Assembly: GCF_006439355.1 (NCBI RefSeq)
Contig: NZ_VFTG01000020.1
Coordinates: forward strand, 1 to 64,000
Direction of reading: 5' to 3'
From: Mesorhizobium sp. B4-1-3
GTDB lineage: Bacteria > Pseudomonadota > Alphaproteobacteria > Rhizobiales > Rhizobiaceae
Length of the DNA: 64,000 nucleotides
Under the pieces are notes generated by a model. The model ran no database searches. It was not told the origin of the DNA and worked only from the letters and a program-made list of their open reading frames with translations. The position numbers and the translations under genes were made by a program. Below, piece by piece: positions 1 to 8,522 of this stretch; within the stretch, counting starts at the first letter, position 1, and each line of letters begins with the position of its first letter.

Positions 1-84
1 CTCCAGATTACCGAATCTGGAAACCCATGAATCACACATCACCGCAGAACTGAATCCTGAATGTCGATTGGTCCTAGGCGCCTG

Positions 85-1107
85 TCAATGGATCGCCACA
101 GGGGCGAGCGCGCGGGAAAGGCTTGCCTCGCCCTTGCCGTAGATGGACGGGTTGTAATTGGCCAGCGTGTCGGTGCGGGCCGTGTTGAGCAGGTCATTGG
201 TGATCTGCACCGGCGTTGCCTTGGTGAACTTGCTGCCGATGATCGCGGCATAGCCGGAGATGATCGGCGCGGCGAAAGACGTTCCGTAAAGGCCCGTCTT
301 GTCGCCTTCGACGCCGACCACCAGGAAATGGCTCTGCACAGCCGGGTTCGAGCCGGCATAGTCGGAATACCAGGCGAGCTGAGCCTTGTTGGCCGTGGTG
401 CCGTTCGTCGACAGCGCGCCGACGAAGATCGCCGTCGGTTTGCCGATCAGGGCAAGGTCGAGATAGTCCTGCTGGCCACCGGTGACCCCGCCGACAGCGA
501 CCGAATCGTTGCCGGCCGCCTTCGAGACGATGGCCGACCCCTTGCTGGCGTAGGAGATGATCGAGGACTCCTCTGGAGCCCACCAGATCTGGTTCGCGCC
601 GTAGCCGGCGGTGGTGTACATGCCGTAGCTCAGGTTGAGCACGTTGCGGCCGCTAGCCAGCGAGACGGACGTGCCGGTCGAGAAATCCTTGGAGCGTATG
701 GTTGCGGCGGGAGCGATCATGCTTGCTTCCTCGCGCGTCCATTCGCCGTGCCGCTGGGTCTGCACACCGATCCCGAAATTGCCGGAAAAACGCGACGTGC
801 TGCTGAAGTCGTCGACCATTGTGATGGTGACGCCCTTGCCCTTGTAGCCGGCCGCCCATGCGGCGCCGACGTCGGGGCTCATCCAGTTCTGCACCGTTTG
901 CGCAGTGCGCGCCACCGGGATCGTTGCGCTCACGCAGATGGAGCCGCCGCCATGGCATAGCGCAGCCGTCTCGTCCGCGCTGAGAACCTCCTGCGCCGAG
1001 GCGATCGGCGCCCAGAGGACGGCAAGGGCGGCTGCGACGCCCAACTTCGTTCCCCAGTTCAATGAGAAACGGGACGGGCGCGAATTCGGGCACGAGATGA
1101 TGTTCAT
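85..1107 (-). CDS. Secreted S8 family (subtilisin-like) serine protease
   Basis: A 340-residue protein with an N-terminal signal sequence ending near ASAQE (residue 40). The subtilase triad is visible: Asp99 in ITMVDD, His120 in QRHGEW, and Ser277 in GTSFAAP, with oxyanion-hole Asn200 in AAGND. It is therefore an exported peptidase cutting peptide bonds by the Asp-His-Ser mechanism. It is short, with no obvious propeptide or C-terminal domain after the catalytic Ser region. The start is the ATG with GGGAG upstream. It lies 15 bases after the stop of the gene at 1123-1701 and is probably co-transcribed with it. The surroundings of Asp99 and His120 are less canonical than the GTSFAAP block, so activity is likely but substrate is unknown. 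Confidence 0.85.
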   Translation of the reverse strand: MNIISCPNSRPSRFSLNWGTKLGVAAALAVLWAPIASAQEVLSADETAALCHGGGSICVSATIPVARTAQTVQNWMSPDVGAAWAAGYKGKGVTITMVDDFSSTSRFSGNFGIGVQTQRHGEWTREEASMIAPAATIRSKDFSTGTSVSLASGRNVLNLSYGMYTTAGYGANQIWWAPEESSIISYASKGSAIVSKAAGNDSVAVGGVTGGQQDYLDLALIGKPTAIFVGALSTNGTTANKAQLAWYSDYAGSNPAVQSHFLVVGVEGDKTGLYGTSFAAPIISGYAAIIGSKFTKATPVQITNDLLNTARTDTLANYNPSIYGKGEASLSRALAPVAIH

Positions 1108-1122
1108 TTGCGGCTCCCGCGA

Positions 1123-1701
1123 TCAGAAAGTGAGACGATAATTCAACCAGAGATGCATGGTCTCCGGCTTGGCGCTGACCAAGTATTTCAAGGTTTCCTC
1201 CGGCGCGGTGACGCCCGCCGCGAGCCGGCAATTGACGCTGTAGGTGCCCAGGTCGCCATAGTCGGCTTCGCAAGGCTTTTCAGTGAGGCCGCCGCCGATG
1301 GTCGAGGTGACCGCAAGCGACAGCGTGCTGTTCGGATTGGGATGGATCTGGGTGAGAAAGCCAAGCTTCAGGCTGGGCTCGATGCGGTATTTCTCGGCCT
1401 GCTCTCCGGTGCCGAACCCCCAGAGAAAGCCGGTATCGGGCGTGATCTGACTGAGGAAGTCGACATGCATATCGACCCAGCTCGCATGGTACCAACGGGT
1501 GAACGATATCCAGCTTCCGCTCTGCAACTCGTAGCCGCCATTGCCGAGGCCCCTGGCGCGATCGCTAAGTGGAGAACCCTGATGGATATCGACGAGCGAG
1601 GTCGTCCATTCCTGGGCCATTGCCGCGGACGCAAAGAGCAAGGCGCACGACAGGAGCGCCGCCGCGCAGAGACCTGCTCCGATGTTGGACCGCTCGCGCA
1701 T
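1123..1701 (-). CDS. Secreted protein of unknown function, possible small outer-membrane barrel
   Basis: I do not recognise the family. The 192-residue product starts with a basic N-terminus and a hydrophobic segment ending at SAAMAQE, a typical Sec signal peptide. The mature part of about 160 residues alternates polar and hydrophobic residues and ends in LWLNYRLTF; a C-terminal Phe after an alternating strand is the usual signature of outer-membrane beta-barrels. The ATG at 1701 is preferred over the one at 1725 because GAGGTG precedes it at good spacing. Two cysteines sit near the C-terminus (in KPCEADY and VNCRL). It is the first gene of a probable operon with the subtilase, which suggests a linked role at the cell envelope. 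Barrel topology is inference. Confidence 0.6.
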   Translation of the reverse strand: MRERSNIGAGLCAAALLSCALLFASAAMAQEWTTSLVDIHQGSPLSDRARGLGNGGYELQSGSWISFTRWYHASWVDMHVDFLSQITPDTGFLWGFGTGEQAEKYRIEPSLKLGFLTQIHPNPNSTLSLAVTSTIGGGLTEKPCEADYGDLGTYSVNCRLAAGVTAPEETLKYLVSAKPETMHLWLNYRLTF

Positions 1702-1974
1702 GCGCGAAGCACCTCGCCCCACCATTCCGGACAGCGCCTTGATGGCAAAGGCTCCTCTGGCAGCCCCTCTGGCCGGATCATGGGTTGGAGAATCGCACGC
1801 GCACCGTTACCGGAAGGTTATCCAAGCCGCTACGAATATAAGAATTGCTTGAATTATGCGGAAAATGTTTCTGCCGGCGACCCACACGATCACCGGCAGG
1901 AGGCTTTGGCATGGCACAGGAGGCGCTCGTTCTTGTGTGGGGCCCCTTGTGGTCGAATTCTGGACGTTGGCCGC

Positions 1975-2160
1975 TCAGGCGGCATCGCGAACCTTCTGGA
2001 TGCGCGAGCGGATCGCCTCGATCATCGTCTCGCGGATGATGGTTTCGCCATGCGTCTCGCGCATATGCTCGACGGCGCGGCGCATGACCTCAGCTTCCTC
2101 TTCGGCGCGCGTGTGCCAGTCGCAGCCAGGAACCAGCGATCCGCATTGAAATTCCTTCAT
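1975..2160 (-). CDS. DUF1059 domain protein
   Basis: A 61-residue protein beginning MKEFQCGSLVPGCDW, which is the characteristic opening of DUF1059 proteins (FxCGxxVPGCD), followed by a helical region with HMRETHGET. The function is unknown. The start at 2160 is chosen because it begins with the domain and has an AGGAAAGGAAA ribosome-binding region; the longer reading frame upstream adds unrelated residues. It appears to be a single-gene unit on the minus strand. Confidence 0.8.
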   Translation of the reverse strand: MKEFQCGSLVPGCDWHTRAEEEAEVMRRAVEHMRETHGETIIRETMIEAIRSRIQKVRDAA

Positions 2161-2348
2161 CGGGTTTTCCTTTCCTCGCTCCGGAGCCACCAAGCCGACC
2201 GCTCCGGCCATTTGTTTTTATGCAATCCCTCGGAAGCTGTTGCGGGCTTTTTCGGAGGACTGCCCGGATGGATAACAATAACACGTGCCGCCGTTTTCGG
2301 TTGCATGAAGAATAACCAAGGCGGATCCGCGCCGCAAAGATACGAAAC

Positions 2349-2380
2349 CGAAAGGCGGAGCACTGGTGCTCCGCCTTTCG
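2349..2380 (-). terminator. Strong hairpin, probable terminator of the DUF1344 gene
   Basis: Perfect inverted repeat with 15-base arms (2349-2363 and 2366-2380), followed on the minus strand by GTTTCG and a short T-rich stretch. It lies 35 bases past the stop of the minus-strand gene at 2415. Confidence 0.65.
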
Positions 2381-2414
2381 TGCTGCCTGAGCCTGCTCTG
2401 CCGGGGCCTAGCCG

Positions 2415-2675
2415 TTACTTCATGATCTTGACGGCCTCGGCAATCTTGTTCTTGCCGCTCGTGTCCCAGGACACGCGGACTTTCTCGCCGGCCTGAATGC
2501 CGGGATCCTTGAAGGCCTTGGACAGCTTGAACGTCGATCCATCATCCAGAACAAGGCTCATGGTCGTTTGGTCAAAGCTCTTCACGGTTCCCGTGGTGTG
2601 CTTGACCGCCGCGAACGCGGCGCCGCCCGAGGCGAGAAGGGCGGCCGTTGCTGCCGTCACGATAAGCTTACGCAT
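2415..2675 (-). CDS. DUF1344 family exported protein
   Basis: An 86-residue protein with a signal peptide (MRKLIVTAATAALLASG to AAFAA) and a compact mature domain of about 60 residues rich in beta strands: TGTVKSFDQTTMSLVLDDGS and EKVRVSWDTSG. This matches the DUF1344 family, which is common in Rhizobiales; its role is unknown, though the domain looks like a small OB-like fold. The ATG at 2675 is preceded by AGGAGAG. It is monocistronic, with a strong hairpin downstream. Confidence 0.8.
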   Translation of the reverse strand: MRKLIVTAATAALLASGGAAFAAVKHTTGTVKSFDQTTMSLVLDDGSTFKLSKAFKDPGIQAGEKVRVSWDTSGKNKIAEAVKIMK

Positions 2676-2930
2676 GGCGTGCTCTCCTGGAATGCGGGTG
2701 CCCATTTGGCGAGGCACCTCCGATGATCAGGGTCGTCAAGTCGCGTCGGGTCACGGCTGTGGGAGACGATGATCGCTATCTCTGCCGCCGGCGCTTCCCG
2801 ACCCGAAGACCTTGATATCTCGATTTTTTCAAAACGATATTAGACGATAAAGATATTGCCCCTGCCACATTGACCGCCAAGATTCGGCGAATGGGACAGC
2901 AATGCGGCCATCGCCGCGCTCACCCGATCG

Positions 2931-3845
2931 TTACGGCCATTTTACCTCGGGCGGCAGGCTGGACAGGATCGAGGAGACATTGCCGCCGGTCTTCAGGCCG
3001 AAGATGGTGCCGCGATCGTGAAGCAAATTGAATTCGACGTAGCGGCCGCGCCGGATGAGCTGTTCGTCGCGCTCGGCATCGGTCCAGTTCTGGTTGAAGT
3101 TGCCCCGCACCAGATGGGCGTACACGACGAGGAAGGAGCGGCCGACATCCTGGACGAAATTGAGATCGGCATTCCAGCCGCCCTTGTCCTCGTCCGAATG
3201 CAGCCAGTCGAAGAAGATGCCGCCGATGCCGCGCGGCTCGTTGCGGTGCGGCAGGAAGAAATATTCGTCGCACCAGGCCTTGAATTTGGGATAGTCGGCG
3301 ACGGCGGCGTTCTTCTCGCAAGCGAACTGCATGGCGCGATGGAAGGCGACCGTGTCGGGATCGTCTTGGGTGCGCCGACGGTCGAGCACCGGCGTCAGAT
3401 CGGCGCCGCCGCCGAACCACTGGCGCGTGGTGACGACCATGCGGGTGTTCATGTGCACGGCCGGCACGTTGGGGTTCCAGGGATGCGCAATCAGCGAGAT
3501 GCCGCTCGCCCAGAAGCGCGGGTCTTCCTCGGCGCCGGGAATCTGCTTCCTGAACTCGGGCGAGAATTCGCCATAGACGGTCGAGGTATGCACGCCGACC
3601 TTCTCGAAGACGCGGCCGCGCATCATCGACATGGTGCCGCCGCCGCCCTTGCCGTCGTCGCGTTCCCAGGGCGTCTTCTCGAAAAGACCGGGCGACCATG
3701 AGGACAGCGGTCCATGAAGCTCCTGCTCGAGCTGCTCGAAGGTGGCGCAGATGCGCTCGCGCAGCGCTTCAAACCAGAGGCGGGCCTTCATCTTCTTCTG
3801 CTCGATGTCGGCCGGCAGCCCCACCGGAAGGTCAGGTCGTTCCAA
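2931..3845 (-). CDS. hemF: Oxygen-dependent coproporphyrinogen III oxidase
   Basis: HemF catalyses the oxidative decarboxylation of coproporphyrinogen III to protoporphyrinogen IX with oxygen, in haem synthesis. The 304-residue length fits the family (about 300). Recognisable blocks are [56 protein letters not shown] and [18 protein letters not shown]. The start is TTG (3845) with GGAG just upstream; an ATG lies at 3791, but the extra residues [15 protein letters not shown] resemble the N-terminus of rhizobial HemF proteins. It has no co-directional close neighbour. Use of the aerobic enzyme indicates growth in oxygen. Confidence 0.95.
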   Translation of the reverse strand: MERPDLPVGLPADIEQKKMKARLWFEALRERICATFEQLEQELHGPLSSWSPGLFEKTPWERDDGKGGGGTMSMMRGRVFEKVGVHTSTVYGEFSPEFRKQIPGAEEDPRFWASGISLIAHPWNPNVPAVHMNTRMVVTTRQWFGGGADLTPVLDRRRTQDDPDTVAFHRAMQFACEKNAAVADYPKFKAWCDEYFFLPHRNEPRGIGGIFFDWLHSDEDKGGWNADLNFVQDVGRSFLVVYAHLVRGNFNQNWTDAERDEQLIRRGRYVEFNLLHDRGTIFGLKTGGNVSSILSSLPPEVKWP

Positions 3846-3965
3846 ATCCGTCTCCAGTCGCAGGCCGCTTGCCTGACAAATGACTCGTTTTTTCTGCGCG
3901 CGATCCCTAATCTCTTAAAGGCAAGGGTCAAGTCCTGTCTGATCCAGGCGCAAAGGAGTTCCTTC

Positions 3966-4223
3966 GTGCGCACCCCGGCAAGACCGCCGCTGGATGGTTT
4001 GAAGAAGAGGCTGGAGCGCTCGCGGGCCGACCGTGCAGGCCAGCCGCGCGACGGTTTCCTGCGCGAGACCTTCGTGCTGCCGAGGCCAGCGGCCCGCCTC
4101 AAGGCGAAGGAGTGGTTCGAACGGTTCCCGAAGCAGGCCTACTGGACCGAGATCGAAAGCTGGTTCGAACGTCCGGGCGATGTCATCGAGTTCACCATGC
4201 GCCGGCTGCCGGCGGCGGATTGA
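3966..4223 (+). CDS. Small hypothetical protein (85 aa)
   Basis: I do not recognise this protein. It begins at GTG with AAAGGAG seven bases upstream and encodes about 85 residues: a basic N-terminus (LKKRLERSRADR) followed by AKEWFERFPKQAYWTEIESWF and a C-terminal FTMRRLPAAD. There is no signal peptide or membrane segment. The good ribosome-binding site and non-random composition support a real gene. It is divergent from hemF, 120 bases away. Confidence 0.6.
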   Translation: MRTPARPPLDGLKKRLERSRADRAGQPRDGFLRETFVLPRPAARLKAKEWFERFPKQAYWTEIESWFERPGDVIEFTMRRLPAAD

Positions 4224-4403
4224 GGTGCATTGATATTCAGGTGACGCCGGCCTGCAATGGCGGCTTCCTGCGCTTCCAGTGCTCACGTATTTTACGTACG
4301 CTCCGCTCCGGTTCTCGGAAGCCACCTAGTTTGGTCGCTTCGCGCCCGTCTTCGACTCCGGCTCGGCCTGACCTGAATCTCAATGCACCTTGGCGACAGA
4401 CTG

Positions 4404-4847
4404 TCAGCGCACCGCCAGCCTTCTCGCCCCCGTCCCCTCCCGGGCCAGCCGGTCTTCCTTGTTCCTCAGCGGGCATTTGTCGATCGACATGCAGCCGCAG
4501 CCGATGCAGTCGGTCAGGCCGTCGCGCAATTTCTTCAGCTGGCTAATCTTCTGGTCGAGCCCATCTCGCCAAGCCGTTGAAAGCAGATTCCAATCCTCGC
4601 GCGTCGGCGTGCGGCCCTCCGGCAAAGCTTGAAAGGCTGCTGCGATCTCGGCCAAGGAGATGCCGACTTCCTGGGCGACGCGGATGATCGCCACGCGGCG
4701 CAGCACGTCACGGCTGTAGCGCCGCTGATTGCCAGACGTGCGGTGGCTGCGGATCAGGCCGCGCGCCTCGTAGAAATGCAGCGCCGAAACCGCGACGCCG
4801 CTGCGCATCGCCACCTGGCCGACCGTCAATTCCCGCACCGGAACCAT
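4404..4847 (-). CDS. soxR: Redox-sensing transcriptional activator SoxR
   Basis: A MerR-family regulator of 147 residues. The N-terminus carries the winged-helix DNA-binding domain ([21 protein letters not shown]), then a dimerisation helix, then the iron-sulphur cluster ligands Cys114, Cys117, Cys119 and Cys125 in [12 protein letters not shown], the spacing that defines SoxR. In the known family the [2Fe-2S] cluster senses redox-cycling compounds. The start at 4847 is chosen because it gives the normal SoxR N-terminus; the open frame upstream crosses the operator. A near-perfect SoxR box lies 20 bases upstream of its start, so it is probably self-regulated. Confidence 0.95.
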   Translation of the reverse strand: MVPVRELTVGQVAMRSGVAVSALHFYEARGLIRSHRTSGNQRRYSRDVLRRVAIIRVAQEVGISLAEIAAAFQALPEGRTPTREDWNLLSTAWRDGLDQKISQLKKLRDGLTDCIGCGCMSIDKCPLRNKEDRLAREGTGARRLAVR

Positions 4848-4866
4848 TCTCAAATTCCTGCTTGAC

Positions 4867-4882
4867 CTCAAGTTAAGTTGAG
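4867..4882. promoter_or_regulatory. SoxR box
   Basis: The sequence CTCAAGTTAAGTTGAG is a 14-of-16 palindrome and nearly identical to the classical SoxR operator CCTCAAGTTAACTTGAGG. A TTGAC lies at its left edge. It sits directly upstream of soxR; no recognisable gene starts in the opposite direction within 600 bases except short open frames. Confidence 0.8.
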
Positions 4883-4998
4883 CTTGTAGCCAAGAAATGT
4901 CGGTGGGGCAATTGCAGGAGAAGGGTGATGTGCGCCTGGGCAGGAATGACGGCGGAAGGGGCGGCGGTTCGGGATAGCGCGGAAGCGCGAAAACTGGC

Positions 4999-5060
4999 TC
5001 GTTGTTTCGACGCAATTCCGGACGGAAAACCGTTTCACACTTTTCCTGGAATTGCTTTAG
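4999..5060. repeat. RIME-like palindromic element A1
   Basis: Contains GCAATTCCGGACGGAAAACCG (5012 onward) and the inverse GGAATTGC (5048-5055). The same unit recurs near 8309, 12670 and 22511. Its right edge, CTTTAG here and CTCTAG or CTAG elsewhere, holds the trmL stop codon (5057-5059 on the minus strand). Confidence 0.8.
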
Positions 5061-5515
5061 CCGATCTGACGGAGCGCTTCACCCGCGACCACGGCGACCG
5101 ACAGCGCGACATTGATGCTGCGCGCCCCCGGCCGCATCGGTATGGTCAGTCGCGCATCCGCCGCTTGATGGACTTCTTCCGTCACGCCGGCGGATTCGCG
5201 GCCGAACAGGAGAATGTCGCCGGCGGCGAAAGCAAAGTCGGTATAGGCGGTCGCCGCCTTGGTGGTGAGCAGCACCAGGCGGCGCGCATGCGCCTTTCGC
5301 CATTCCTCGAAGGCGTGCCAGTCGGCATGGCGGGAGAGCGTCGCCATTTCGAGGTAATCCATGCCGGCCCGTTTCAGCGCCCGGTCGGAGAGCGGGAAAC
5401 CAGCCGGCTCGATGATATCGACGCCGACGTCGAGGCAGGCGGCGAAGCGCAGGATCGTCCCGGTGTTGCCGGCGATATCCGGCTGGTAGAGCGCGATGCG
5501 GAGACGGTCGTTCAT
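5057..5515 (-). CDS. trmL: tRNA (cytidine(34)-2'-O)-methyltransferase TrmL
   Basis: A SPOUT methyltransferase of 152 residues that methylates the ribose of the wobble base in certain leucine tRNAs, using S-adenosylmethionine. The family's three motifs are present: [22 protein letters not shown], and [18 protein letters not shown], the last forming the knot that binds the cofactor. Length is as expected (E. coli about 157). It is transcribed away from the region at 5516-5981. The stop codon TAA lies within the edge of repeat A1. Confidence 0.93.
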   Translation of the reverse strand: MNDRLRIALYQPDIAGNTGTILRFAACLDVGVDIIEPAGFPLSDRALKRAGMDYLEMATLSRHADWHAFEEWRKAHARRLVLLTTKAATAYTDFAFAAGDILLFGRESAGVTEEVHQAADARLTIPMRPGARSINVALSVAVVAGEALRQIG

Positions 5516-5655
5516 TTTCGCATCCTGCTAATAAGTGGCAGATCGGCCACAGGCATCTCCGGCTTTCGGCGATTTCTGGACTGTCGGATGGCCATTTTCT
5601 GCGAAGTCGAGTATATGCCCGCAGTCGTCAACCCGAACCGAATGGAGGGGAACAC

Positions 5656-5733
5656 ATGATGACCATGCACATCCAGCTCCCATCCGGGGCTTACGTATGC
5701 CCGCCGGCGGTTTCGGTACGACGATTCTTCTGA
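5656..5733 (+). CDS. Possible 25-residue peptide or leader
   Basis: An ATGATGACCATG start cluster with GGAGGGG six bases upstream opens a 25-codon frame (MMTMHIQLPSGAYVCPPAV and so on, ending RRFF) before TGA. The ribosome-binding site is unusually good for a chance frame, but I know no homologue. It lies in the 466-base stretch between trmL and the gene at 5982, which otherwise shows no gene. It could be a leader peptide for the downstream gene. Confidence 0.3.
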   Translation: MMTMHIQLPSGAYVCPPAVSVRRFF

Positions 5734-5981
5734 CACTTTAAGTCCTCATCGCACCGATTCCCGCCGAACCAGTTTTCGGCCTTCGAAGGAATCTTGCGAT
5801 GTTTTTCAAACTGCCAAAGGGCGGCCGCGCCCCCGCTGAACGTGTCGAGGCCGACGCTTGTCGCGTCCCAATCGACGCTTGCCGTCCCGTTCCGGCCGAT
5901 TCGATCCGCGCCTTCGGTCGAATGCCGGTGATCGAGGCGGCGTCACCCTTTTTAACGCATTTGCATATGGAGGACGGACCA

Positions 5982-6398
5982 ATGTTCGATCCCTACAAAA
6001 TACCTGGTTCAAGAAGCCTGCACGAGCGCAAGGTGGCCACGTGGGCGCTGCTGATCGGCGAGACCTATTCGTCGGCGGTGCATGCCGAGGAACGGCGCAG
6101 GCCGCATCGCGGCATGCTGCCGGACGTCGATTTCTCGCGCGCGGTGCCCGACCACAGCCGACCCACGCTGGTGCGGCGGATCATCCGCCTGATCCGGCCG
6201 GGCGACAGGAACTGGGCAGGCTCAGGCTCTTTGTCGGCATTCTCGGGGCCGTCAGGATCGTCGAACGAGCCTGTCGGCGAAATGCCGGCGAAACCCTATA
6301 TTGCGAGCAGCAGGGCCGGCGACACGGATGATTCCGTGTCGCCGGCCCGCAATGCCGGGCGGCCGCAAAACCCACCGCATCAATCCCGCGCAGCGTAA
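5982..6398 (+). CDS. Hypothetical protein (138 aa)
   Basis: Unrecognised. ATG with GGAGG eight bases upstream. The first half (MFDPYKIPGSRSLHERKVATW, then GETYSSAVHAEERRRPHRG and SRPTLVRRIIRLI) looks like a real soluble protein, whereas the last third is low-complexity (SGSLSAFSGPSGSSNE) and is read through a large palindrome. The true end may therefore be a changed or decayed one. It precedes the ABC genes by 25 bases on the same strand. Confidence 0.45.
   Translation: MFDPYKIPGSRSLHERKVATWALLIGETYSSAVHAEERRRPHRGMLPDVDFSRAVPDHSRPTLVRRIIRLIRPGDRNWAGSGSLSAFSGPSGSSNEPVGEMPAKPYIASSRAGDTDDSVSPARNAGRPQNPPHQSRAA
6313..6348. repeat. Perfect 16-base inverted repeat
   Basis: Arms 6313-6328 and 6333-6348 (GGGCCGGCGACACGGA and its complement) with a TGAT loop. 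No T-tract follows on either strand, so it is not a classical terminator. It lies inside the 3' part of the open frame 5982-6398. Confidence 0.7.
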
Positions 6399-6423
6399 GC
6401 GCATAGCATCGTGAGTGCCCGGA

Positions 6424-8298
6424 ATGTTCCGCTGGTTTGAAAACAGGCTCAATCCCTTCCCGGCTGCGGAGCCGGTCGAGCCACCCAAGACGCTGATCGC
6501 GTTCTGCGTGCATTACACGCGCGGCGCCTGGCCCTACATCATCTTCGATGCGGTGCTGGTGACGGCGATCGCTTTCACCGAAGTCTGGATGTTCGGCTTT
6601 CTTGGCCGCATCGTCGACTGGCTGTCGGCGCAGAACCGCGAAACCTTCCTGCAGACGGAGCACTTGAAGCTCGCCGGCATGGCTTTCGTCGTGCTGTTCG
6701 CCCTGCCGGGCACGGTCTGGCTGCATTCGCTGCTCAACCAGCAGACGCTGATGGGCAACTATCCCATGCGCATCCGCTGGCAGGTGCATCGCTATCTGCT
6801 CAAGCAGTCGATGGCCTTCTATCAGGACGAGTTCGCCGGCCGCATCGCCACCAAGCTGATGCAGACGGCGCTCGCTGTGCGCGAATGCGTGATCAAGCTG
6901 ATCGACGTCTTGAACTACGTCATCGTCTATTTCCTCGGCATGTTGTTCATCGTCGGCTCGGCCGACTGGCGGCTGGCGGCGCCGCTTGCCGTATGGCTGG
7001 TCGGCTATGTCGGGCTCTTGCGCTTTTTCATCCCGCGGCTCGGCAAGGTCGGCGAGGAGCAGGCCAATGCGCGCTCGACCATGACCGGGCGCGTCGTCGA
7101 CAGCTACACCAACATTCAGACGGTGAAGCTGTTTTCGCATGCGCGGCGCGAGGCGACCTTCGCCAGGGAAGGCATGGCGAGCTTCCTCGACACCGTCTAC
7201 CGCTCGATGCGGCTGGTGACGGTGCTTTACGGACTGCTCTACATCCTGAACTCGCTGCTTTTGTTCTCGGTGACGGCGATCTCGCTCTGGCTGTGGTTGG
7301 GCGAGGCGGTGACGATCGGCGCGGTCGCCGTGGTCATCGGCCTGGTGCTGCGCATGTGGGGCATGTCGCAATGGATCATGTGGGAGATGTCCGGGCTGTT
7401 CGAGAATATCGGCACGGTGCAGGACGGCATCCAGTCGATCTCGCTGCCGCGCCTGGTCGAAGACAAGCCGGGCGCGAAGGACATCGCCGTCAGCCAGGGT
7501 GAAATCCGCTTCGAGGACATCGGCTTCCATTACGGCAAGCAGAAGGGCGTCATCGAGAACCTGTCGCTCACCGTGAAGCCCGGCGAGAAGGTCGGCATTG
7601 TCGGGCGTTCGGGCGCCGGCAAGTCGACGCTGGTCAATCTGCTGCTGCGTTTCTACGACCTGGAAAGCGGCAGGATCCTCGTCGACGGCCAGGAGATCGC
7701 GGCGGTGACGCAGGATTCGCTGCGCGCGCAGATCGGCATGGTGACGCAGGACACCTCGCTGCTGCACCGCTCGGTGAAGGAGAACATCCTTTACGGCCGG
7801 CCCGACGCGACCGACGAGATGCTGATCGAGGCGGCGCGCCGGGCGGAGGCGCTCGATTTCATCGGCGGGCTTTCGGACCACAACGGCCGTAAGGGATTCG
7901 ACGCCCATGTCGGCGACCGCGGCGTCAAACTGTCCGGCGGTCAGCGGCAGCGCATCGCGATCGCCCGCGTCATGCTGAAGGACGCGCCGATCCTGATCCT
8001 CGACGAGGCGACCTCGGCGCTCGATTCGGAAGCCGAGGCAGCGATCCAGGAGAATCTCTACAAACTGATGCAGGGCAAGACCGTGATTGCCATCGCGCAT
8101 CGGCTATCGACGATCGCGGCGATGGACAGGCTCGTCGTCATGGACAAGGGCCGCATCATCGAGGAAGGCTCGCATGAGGAACTCGTGGCCAAGGGCGAGC
8201 TTTACGCGCAGCTCTGGCAGCGCCAGTCGGGCGGCTTCCTGCTCGATGACGCGCCGGCTGACGCCAAAGCGCCTCAATCCGAGTGGGCGGCGGAGTGA
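6424..8298 (+). CDS. ABC exporter half-transporter 1 (fused permease-ATPase)
   Basis: A 624-residue fused membrane and ATPase subunit of the ABCB/MsbA-like exporter type. The N-terminal 310 residues hold about six membrane helices; the C-terminal ATPase has Walker A GRSGAGKS (394-401), signature LSGGQ (503-507), Walker B ILILDE, and the switch His in AIAHRLS. All catalytic residues are intact. The ATG at 6424 is preferred over GTG 6415 because the two paralogues downstream also start just before an (R/T)WFE motif. The exported substrate is unknown. It is the first of three tandem paralogues on one strand. Confidence 0.92.
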   Translation: MFRWFENRLNPFPAAEPVEPPKTLIAFCVHYTRGAWPYIIFDAVLVTAIAFTEVWMFGFLGRIVDWLSAQNRETFLQTEHLKLAGMAFVVLFALPGTVWLHSLLNQQTLMGNYPMRIRWQVHRYLLKQSMAFYQDEFAGRIATKLMQTALAVRECVIKLIDVLNYVIVYFLGMLFIVGSADWRLAAPLAVWLVGYVGLLRFFIPRLGKVGEEQANARSTMTGRVVDSYTNIQTVKLFSHARREATFAREGMASFLDTVYRSMRLVTVLYGLLYILNSLLLFSVTAISLWLWLGEAVTIGAVAVVIGLVLRMWGMSQWIMWEMSGLFENIGTVQDGIQSISLPRLVEDKPGAKDIAVSQGEIRFEDIGFHYGKQKGVIENLSLTVKPGEKVGIVGRSGAGKSTLVNLLLRFYDLESGRILVDGQEIAAVTQDSLRAQIGMVTQDTSLLHRSVKENILYGRPDATDEMLIEAARRAEALDFIGGLSDHNGRKGFDAHVGDRGVKLSGGQRQRIAIARVMLKDAPILILDEATSALDSEAEAAIQENLYKLMQGKTVIAIAHRLSTIAAMDRLVVMDKGRIIEEGSHEELVAKGELYAQLWQRQSGGFLLDDAPADAKAPQSEWAAE

Positions 8299-8308
8299 CG
8301 CGATCACA

Positions 8309-8405
8309 GCGATTCCAGGAAAAGTGCGTAGCGGTTTTCTGTCCGGAATTGCGCAAAACAAAGACTTGGAGCGCCCGACGGTTCTGTGAGCCGTCGAGCC
8401 GCTCC
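8309..8405. repeat. RIME-like palindromic element A2 (degenerate composite)
   Basis: GCGATTCCAGGAAAAGTG to CCGGAATTGC (8309-8352) is the same unit as A1, A3 and A4 with some changes; it is followed by a second inverted repeat GGAGCG(8369) to CCGCTCC(8405). It lies between the first and second ABC genes, so any joint transcript passes through it. Confidence 0.7.
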
Positions 8406-8522
8406 GGCATCAAGGTTACAGCGATTGCCGGGAATCGATCCCAGGCGTAACGACGACATGGTCAGAAGCCTGCCGGCGACCAAATCAGGCCCCGGCGGGT
8501 TCCGGCGCCTGTGAGAGAAAAA

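Noticed and set aside
61-960. Long open frame antisense to the subtilase gene
   Set aside because: High G+C makes long chance frames; the opposite strand encodes a clear protease with a signal peptide.
6181-8100. 639-codon frame antisense to the first ABC gene
   Set aside because: Composition (Arg, His, Asp, Gln) is that of an antisense shadow; the plus-strand ABC gene is unmistakable.
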